Source: Oscillospiraceae bacterium (GTDB lineage Bacteria > Bacillota_A > Clostridia > Oscillospirales > Ruminococcaceae). From it: a DNA stretch of 10,315 nt. The DNA lies in NCBI GenBank assembly GCA_018109965.1, contig JAGBFE010000395.1, forward strand, positions 1-10,315. The letters are read 5' to 3'. The notes under the pieces were generated by a model. The model did not search any database, was not told the DNA's origin, and saw nothing but the letters and a program-made list of their open reading frames with translations. The translations under genes and the position numbers were made by a program. Below, piece after piece: positions 7,283 to 10,315 of the stretch (the stretch's first letter is position 1; each line of letters begins with the position of its first letter).

Positions 7283-7314
7283 AAATCCCGTACAGTTTGT
7301 CCTGTACGGGATTT
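7283..7314. terminator. Shared bidirectional terminator
   Basis: A perfect 13-bp stem, AAATCCCGTACAG (7283-7295) and CTGTACGGGATTT (7302-7314), with a 6-nt loop. A-rich on the left and T-containing on the right, it sits between the convergent transporter and acetyltransferase genes and can serve both. A weaker hairpin (ATCAG/CTGAT near 7255-7263, followed by CTGGCTTTTTTC) lies just upstream on the plus strand. The rest of 7127-7334 shows nothing clear. Confidence 0.8.
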
Positions 7315-7334
7315 GACTTTGTTGCGGTAAAAAT

Positions 7335-8102
7335 TTAAATATACAGTTCGCCCCATCTGCCGACTGTCACAAAGCTGATTTTTTTGTACAGCTCGGCAAC
7401 CTCGTCGTAGCCACTGATAAGGCAAGGCGTTTTGCCGCTTTTGAGTATCTCTTTTACAAGAAATTCTGTAATGTAGCTGCCTATGCCTTTAAGACGGTAT
7501 TCGGGGATAACAGCAACTGCTGCAATAGCGGCATGGGTATCGTCCTGACTGATGATACTGCCTGTGCCTACAGGCTTGCCGTCTTTTTCAAGCTGAAAAA
7601 CTTTTGTCTGGCCTGTTGCCATACAGCTTTCAAGATGCTCTGCCCAAGGCTCGTATCTGAGGTGTGTGCGGTAATATTCGTGGCTCTGCTGCAAAATGCT
7701 GAAAACATCGTGCAGGTCAGCAGGATGGATATCGTCAAAACTGCCGTCGGGTTCCTTTCCGTTGTATACCATATAGTAACTGCTTTCGGTAAAACCGCCA
7801 AGCACAGCGTGCAGCTTTTCGCAAAGGTCCCAGTCGCTGTCTATTTCGTGGATTTCCTGATGTTTTGTGATTTCCAGCACATCATCGGTGATTATTTCGC
7901 CTTTTTTAATAACAGTGAGCACACTGCCGTTAAGGTGAAATGCAGACACCTTGTCATCCTCAACACTCAGCCAGAACTTGTGTACATCGTGGTCGGTGCC
8001 GTAAGCGGCCAGCGCTGTCAATGCTCTGCTGCCAAAAACGTGTTCGTATTCGCAGGCTGTTTTGAATTCACTGATGTTTGATGGTGTAACTTTAACTAAC
8101 AT
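7335..8102 (-). CDS. GNAT-family N-acetyltransferase
   Basis: A 255-residue protein. The C-terminal half (about 125-255) is a GNAT fold. Motif A reads AAIAAVAVIPEYRLKGIGSY (191-210), with the RxxGxG acetyl-CoA pyrophosphate loop as RLKGIG (203-208). A final VAELYKKISF (235-244) is like the usual LYxxxGF ending, with Ser where Gly is common. The N-terminal half (1-115) has no such motif and is probably a degenerate or dimerisation domain, as in two-domain GNATs. The acceptor substrate cannot be told. AAAGGAAT precedes the start by about 9 bp. It lies 30 bp after the regulator gene on the same strand, so the two are likely co-transcribed. Confidence 0.85.
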   Translation of the reverse strand: MLVKVTPSNISEFKTACEYEHVFGSRALTALAAYGTDHDVHKFWLSVEDDKVSAFHLNGSVLTVIKKGEIITDDVLEITKHQEIHEIDSDWDLCEKLHAVLGGFTESSYYMVYNGKEPDGSFDDIHPADLHDVFSILQQSHEYYRTHLRYEPWAEHLESCMATGQTKVFQLEKDGKPVGTGSIISQDDTHAAIAAVAVIPEYRLKGIGSYITEFLVKEILKSGKTPCLISGYDEVAELYKKISFVTVGRWGELYI

Positions 8103-8132
8103 AATTATAATTCCTTTATATTATATGAATGT

Positions 8133-8819
8133 TTATTTGCCTTCCTTGAGGTTTGCAAGATATCTGTAAACACTGGCAGGGGAGGAGTTGATTGCCTTTG
8201 CAACGTCTTTTACGGCATTTTTGATGAGAAAAACCCCTTTGCTGTTAAGCTCTGTCACAACCAGCATCTTGTCATCAAAGGTAAGACGGGTAGGATTGAG
8301 ATGGTGCTTTTTGAAGATCTCTTTCAGTTCAGTTGCCACAGTAATGTCAGAGGAGGTGTTGCCCAGTTTTACATCGCCGCTCAGTTTGTCAGGCACGCGG
8401 TTTTTGTCAAATACAAAGTTTGCCTCAACATATGCATCAGGATGGCACAGCTCCATAATTTTCTGGCTGATATCGTGAAAACGGTTGTCGTCAAAGTTGA
8501 TGCACAAAATGCCTGCAAGCTGGCCGTATTCGTCCTTTATAAACATGGATGAGGAACGCAGCACCTTGCCGTGCTGTGTCATGGTGTAATAGTGCTCCAC
8601 AAAGTCATCAATTTCGTAGCGGTGGTCTGCCACCATTTTTTTTGCGTTGTCAAACAGTGGGTCACCAAGCTTGCGTCCGCTTATATAGTTGTTGGCAATT
8701 GCAACAAGGGCACCGTCGTTGTTTGCCATATCGTGCAGCGCAACCTCATAGTCAGGCCCCAGAGCAGTGCCTAAAAATTTTGTCAGCTTTGTAAAATAAT
8801 GCAGCTGGTCGTGTGTCAT
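8133..8819 (-). CDS. YheO-like PAS/HTH transcriptional regulator
   Basis: A 228-residue DNA-binding regulator. Residues about 5-118 fit the YheO-like PAS domain (PAS_6): GPDYEVALHDMANNDGALVA (21-40), ANNYISGRKLGDPL (42-55), and a PAS strand GQLAGILCINFDDN (99-112). Residues about 163-225 fit the YheO-type helix-turn-helix (HTH_22), with AVKDVAKAINSSPASVYRYL (202-221) forming the recognition region. Family members such as DauR respond to small metabolites, including amino acids, and control nearby catabolic genes. The gene is divergent from the lyase across 405 bp, so control of the lyase, of itself and of the acetyltransferase is plausible but inferred. GGAGA lies about 7 bp before the start. 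An ATTATA (TATAAT on the minus strand) at 8859-8864 is a possible -10 box with no good -35. Confidence 0.87.
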   Translation of the reverse strand: MTHDQLHYFTKLTKFLGTALGPDYEVALHDMANNDGALVAIANNYISGRKLGDPLFDNAKKMVADHRYEIDDFVEHYYTMTQHGKVLRSSSMFIKDEYGQLAGILCINFDDNRFHDISQKIMELCHPDAYVEANFVFDKNRVPDKLSGDVKLGNTSSDITVATELKEIFKKHHLNPTRLTFDDKMLVVTELNSKGVFLIKNAVKDVAKAINSSPASVYRYLANLKEGK

Positions 8820-8910
8820 AATGATTCTCCAAATAAAATTAAGTATTTTAAACCTTATATTATATAGAATAAAATAAATCCGCCGATTTGTAAATTGACA
8901 TAACAGCTAA

Positions 8911-8941
8911 AAGTGAGAAAAAATTATTTCAAGTGAGAAAA
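8911..8941. repeat. Pair of 11-bp direct repeats, 20-bp period (candidate operator)
   Basis: AAGTGAGAAAA occurs at 8911-8921 and again at 8931-8941. The start-to-start distance is exactly 20 bp, about two turns of DNA, so proteins bound to both would lie on the same face. The pair sits in the divergent region between the regulator and lyase genes, upstream of the lyase promoters. A binding site for the neighbouring YheO-like regulator is the simplest reading, but this is inference. Confidence 0.5.
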
Positions 8942-8975
8942 TTTTATTCCGCAAAATGCACAAAAAATACATATA

Positions 8976-9004
8976 TTGATTGGCAAAAACGGAAAAAATA
9001 TAAA
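8976..9004 (+). promoter_or_regulatory. Possible upstream promoter of the lyase gene
   Basis: TTGATT (8976-8981) and TATAAA (8999-9004) are 17 bp apart. It is a second candidate start point, 45 bp upstream of the better one, in very A-rich DNA where chance matches are common. Confidence 0.35.
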
Positions 9005-9020
9005 ATAAGACAACTTTTAA

Positions 9021-9049
9021 TTGATAAAAATTTCTTAATGTGCTAAAAT
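9021..9049 (+). promoter_or_regulatory. Predicted main promoter of the lyase gene
   Basis: TTGATA (9021-9026) and TAAAAT (9044-9049) with a 17-bp spacer. The start is expected at about 9056, a few bases before the first hairpin of the leader RNA, which leaves a leader of about 169 nt. Confidence 0.6.
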
Positions 9050-9060
9050 TAACCTGTAAT

Positions 9061-9201
9061 CAAGGGGATGGACTGCCCCTTGAGGCCCGGGTAACCGGCT
9101 TTAAATAGTTCGTTAGATACTGTCCGCCAGCCTGCTACGTTGTGAAACGCAGCTGACGACCGGAGTATCTCCAAAATTTATATGGCGTCCCGAAAACGCC
9201 A
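9061..9201 (+). ncRNA. Structured leader RNA of the lyase gene, class unknown
   Basis: Four folded units can be drawn. Hairpin A: CAAGGGG (9061-9067)/CCCCTTG (9076-9082), loop AUGGACUG. Hairpin B: CCGG (9087-9090)/CCGG (9095-9098) with a GUAA tetraloop (GNRA type). Domain C: AGATACT (9115-9121)/AGTATCT (9164-9170), enclosing CAGC (9128-9131)/GCTG (9152-9155) and CGTT/AACG around a GUGA tetraloop (9138-9149). Hairpin D: TGGCGT (9183-9188)/ACGCCA (9196-9201), ending 7 nt before the ribosome site AGGAGG (9209-9214). Loop A (GGAC, 9070-9073) can also pair with GTCC (9122-9125). Hairpin D has no T-run, so control of translation is likelier than termination. No known riboswitch class fits fully. 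Confidence 0.5.
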
Positions 9202-9224
9202 AAATATTAGGAGGTAATTTACCA

Positions 9225-10315
9225 ATGAAAAAGTATCCACTTAAAGCTGCTACACCACATTCTTACACATATGCTGTACGTCAGCTTCCAAACGTAACAG
9301 TTGAACAGCGCGAAAGAGCTCTCAACGCAACACACTGGAACGAATTTGCATTCCCAGCAGGTATGCTCACAGTTGACATGCTTTCCGACTCCGGTACAAC
9401 AGCTATGACAGACCTTCAGTGGTCCGCTCTTATGCTCGGTGACGAAGCATACGGCCGTAACAACGGTTACTACGTACTTCTCGACGCATTCCGCGATATC
9501 TTTGAACGCGGCGGCGAAAAGAACTGGAAAAACGCAATCGACCTTATCCGTACAGGTTGCAAAGATGTAGACAAACTTATGGACGAACTCTACCTCTGTG
9601 AATACGAAGGCGGCCTCTTCAACGGCGGCGCAGCACAGATGGAAAGACCAAACGCATTTATCATCCAGCAGGGTCGTGCAGCTGAATCTGTTCTCATGGA
9701 AATCGTTAAGAAAATCCTTGCAGAACGTCACCCAGGCAAAGTATTTACAATTCCTTCCAACGGTCACTTCGACACAACAGAAGGCAACATCAAACAGATG
9801 GGCTCTATCCCACGTAACCTTTACAACAAAGAACTCCTTTACGAAGTTCCAGAAGGCGGCAGATACGAAAAGAACCCATTCAAAGGCAACATGGACCTTG
9901 AAAAACTCGAACAGCTTATCCAGGGCGTAGGTCCAGAAAATGTTCCACTCGTATTTATGTGTATCACAAACAACCCAGTATGTGGTCAGGCTGTTGCTAT
10001 GGCAAACATCAAAGCTACATCTGAAATCGCACACAAATACAACATCCCATTCGTACTTGACACAGCTCGTTGGGCAGAAAACGCTTACTTCATCAAAATG
10101 AACGAAGAAGGCTACGAAGACAAAGACATCGGCGAAATCGCTACAGAAATGTTCTCATACTGTGACGCATTCACAATGTCCGCTAAGAAAGACGGCCACG
10201 CAAACATGGGTGGTATGCTCGCATTCCGCGACAAAGGTCTCTTCTGGAAAAACTTCTCTGACTTCGATGCAGACGGCAACATCGTAATGGACGTTGGTGT
10301 TAGACTCAAAGTTAA
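9225..10315 (+). CDS. Tryptophanase/tyrosine phenol-lyase family PLP enzyme (partial, 3' end beyond window)
   Basis: The first 363 codons of a beta-eliminating lyase (PF01212), which splits Trp to indole or Tyr to phenol, plus pyruvate and ammonia. Family landmarks in order: DMLSDSGTTAMTD (51-63), GDEAYG (72-77), phosphate-site QQGRAAE (148-154; QGRGAE in E. coli TnaA), SNGHFDTTEGN (178-188), LDTARWAENAYFI (278-290), and SAKKD (319-323), where the second Lys (322) should carry PLP. About 50 extra residues lie between positions 83 and 148 compared with E. coli TnaA or Citrobacter TPL. SAKKD is closer to tryptophanase (TPL has SGKKD), but the C-terminal specificity residues are outside the window, so the substrate is open. 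AGGAGG lies 10 bp before the ATG. Codon use is strongly biased (AAC, CTC, CGT, GGC), as in a highly expressed gene. Confidence 0.85.
   Translation, partial: MKKYPLKAATPHSYTYAVRQLPNVTVEQRERALNATHWNEFAFPAGMLTVDMLSDSGTTAMTDLQWSALMLGDEAYGRNNGYYVLLDAFRDIFERGGEKNWKNAIDLIRTGCKDVDKLMDELYLCEYEGGLFNGGAAQMERPNAFIIQQGRAAESVLMEIVKKILAERHPGKVFTIPSNGHFDTTEGNIKQMGSIPRNLYNKELLYEVPEGGRYEKNPFKGNMDLEKLEQLIQGVGPENVPLVFMCITNNPVCGQAVAMANIKATSEIAHKYNIPFVLDTARWAENAYFIKMNEEGYEDKDIGEIATEMFSYCDAFTMSAKKDGHANMGGMLAFRDKGLFWKNFSDFDADGNIVMDVGVRLKV

Noticed and set aside
8895..8923. TTGACA at 8895-8900 as a -35 box
   Set aside because: No -10-like hexamer follows at 16-18 bp; the sequence there is all A.
9069..9095. Small frame ATG GAC TGC CCC ... 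GGG TAA (MDCPLRPG) as a TnaC-like leader peptide
   Set aside because: It has no Trp or Tyr codon, the purine-rich AAGGGG abuts the ATG with no spacing, and it lies inside two stable hairpins.
9070..9098. Similarity of the lyase leader to the SAM-I riboswitch core (GGACTG...CCC, then AACCGG)
   Set aside because: The kink-turn strand (GAUGA), the conserved GGCAACC and an enclosing P1 are missing. The gene is also not one of the usual SAM-I targets.
9182..9217. Eleven-codon frame (MASRKRQNIRR) ending inside the lyase ribosome site
   Set aside because: No properly spaced ribosome site precedes it, and it overlaps hairpin D. It was kept only as part of the leader RNA.
9219..10034. 271-codon open frame on the minus strand
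   Set aside because: It is antisense to the lyase. Its Cys/Phe/Val-rich product without a family motif reflects the strong codon bias of the real gene.

Overview
The window looks like a low-to-mid-GC Firmicute, most likely a gut-type member of the Clostridia (Oscillospirales-like). The signs are AAAGGAG ribosome sites, sigma-A promoters with 17-bp spacers, a T-box leader, lipoproteins with short Lys-rich signal peptides, and a short-form split chromate transporter. The taxon is inferred from style, not from a marker gene.

Layout, left to right. (1) 1-1791, plus strand: the end of one short chromate-transporter gene, a second chromate-transporter gene overlapping it by ATGA, then a lipoprotein of unknown function. 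(2) 1878-1956: a long imperfect palindrome between convergent genes, probably a dispersed repeat that also acts as a terminator. (3) 1986-2993, minus strand: a probable heavy-metal exporter with a very His-rich loop. Its roughly 185-nt 5' leader looks folded and starts directly at a predicted promoter. (4) 3327-5576, plus strand: a short UvrA-like twin-ATPase protein with its own promoter and terminator. (5) 5786-7126, plus strand: a consensus promoter, a complete T-box leader with a UAC (Tyr) specifier, and a TrpX-type ABC substrate-binding lipoprotein that has no permease or ATPase gene beside it. (6) 7335-8819, minus strand: a two-gene unit, a YheO-like PAS/HTH regulator followed by a GNAT acetyltransferase. 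(7) 8820-9224: a divergent intergenic region with two 11-bp direct repeats exactly 20 bp apart, promoters for the lyase, and a compact structured leader RNA. (8) 9225-end, plus strand: a tryptophanase/tyrosine phenol-lyase family PLP enzyme, cut by the window edge, with an unusual insertion of about 50 residues.

The right half reads as an aromatic amino-acid locus: a Tyr-responsive uptake protein, a catabolic beta-eliminating lyase, and a divergently encoded regulator of a ligand-sensing family. The most novel-looking items are the leader RNA of the lyase, the insertion in that enzyme, the leader of the metal exporter, and the mismatch between a Trp-type transporter family and a Tyr-type T-box.
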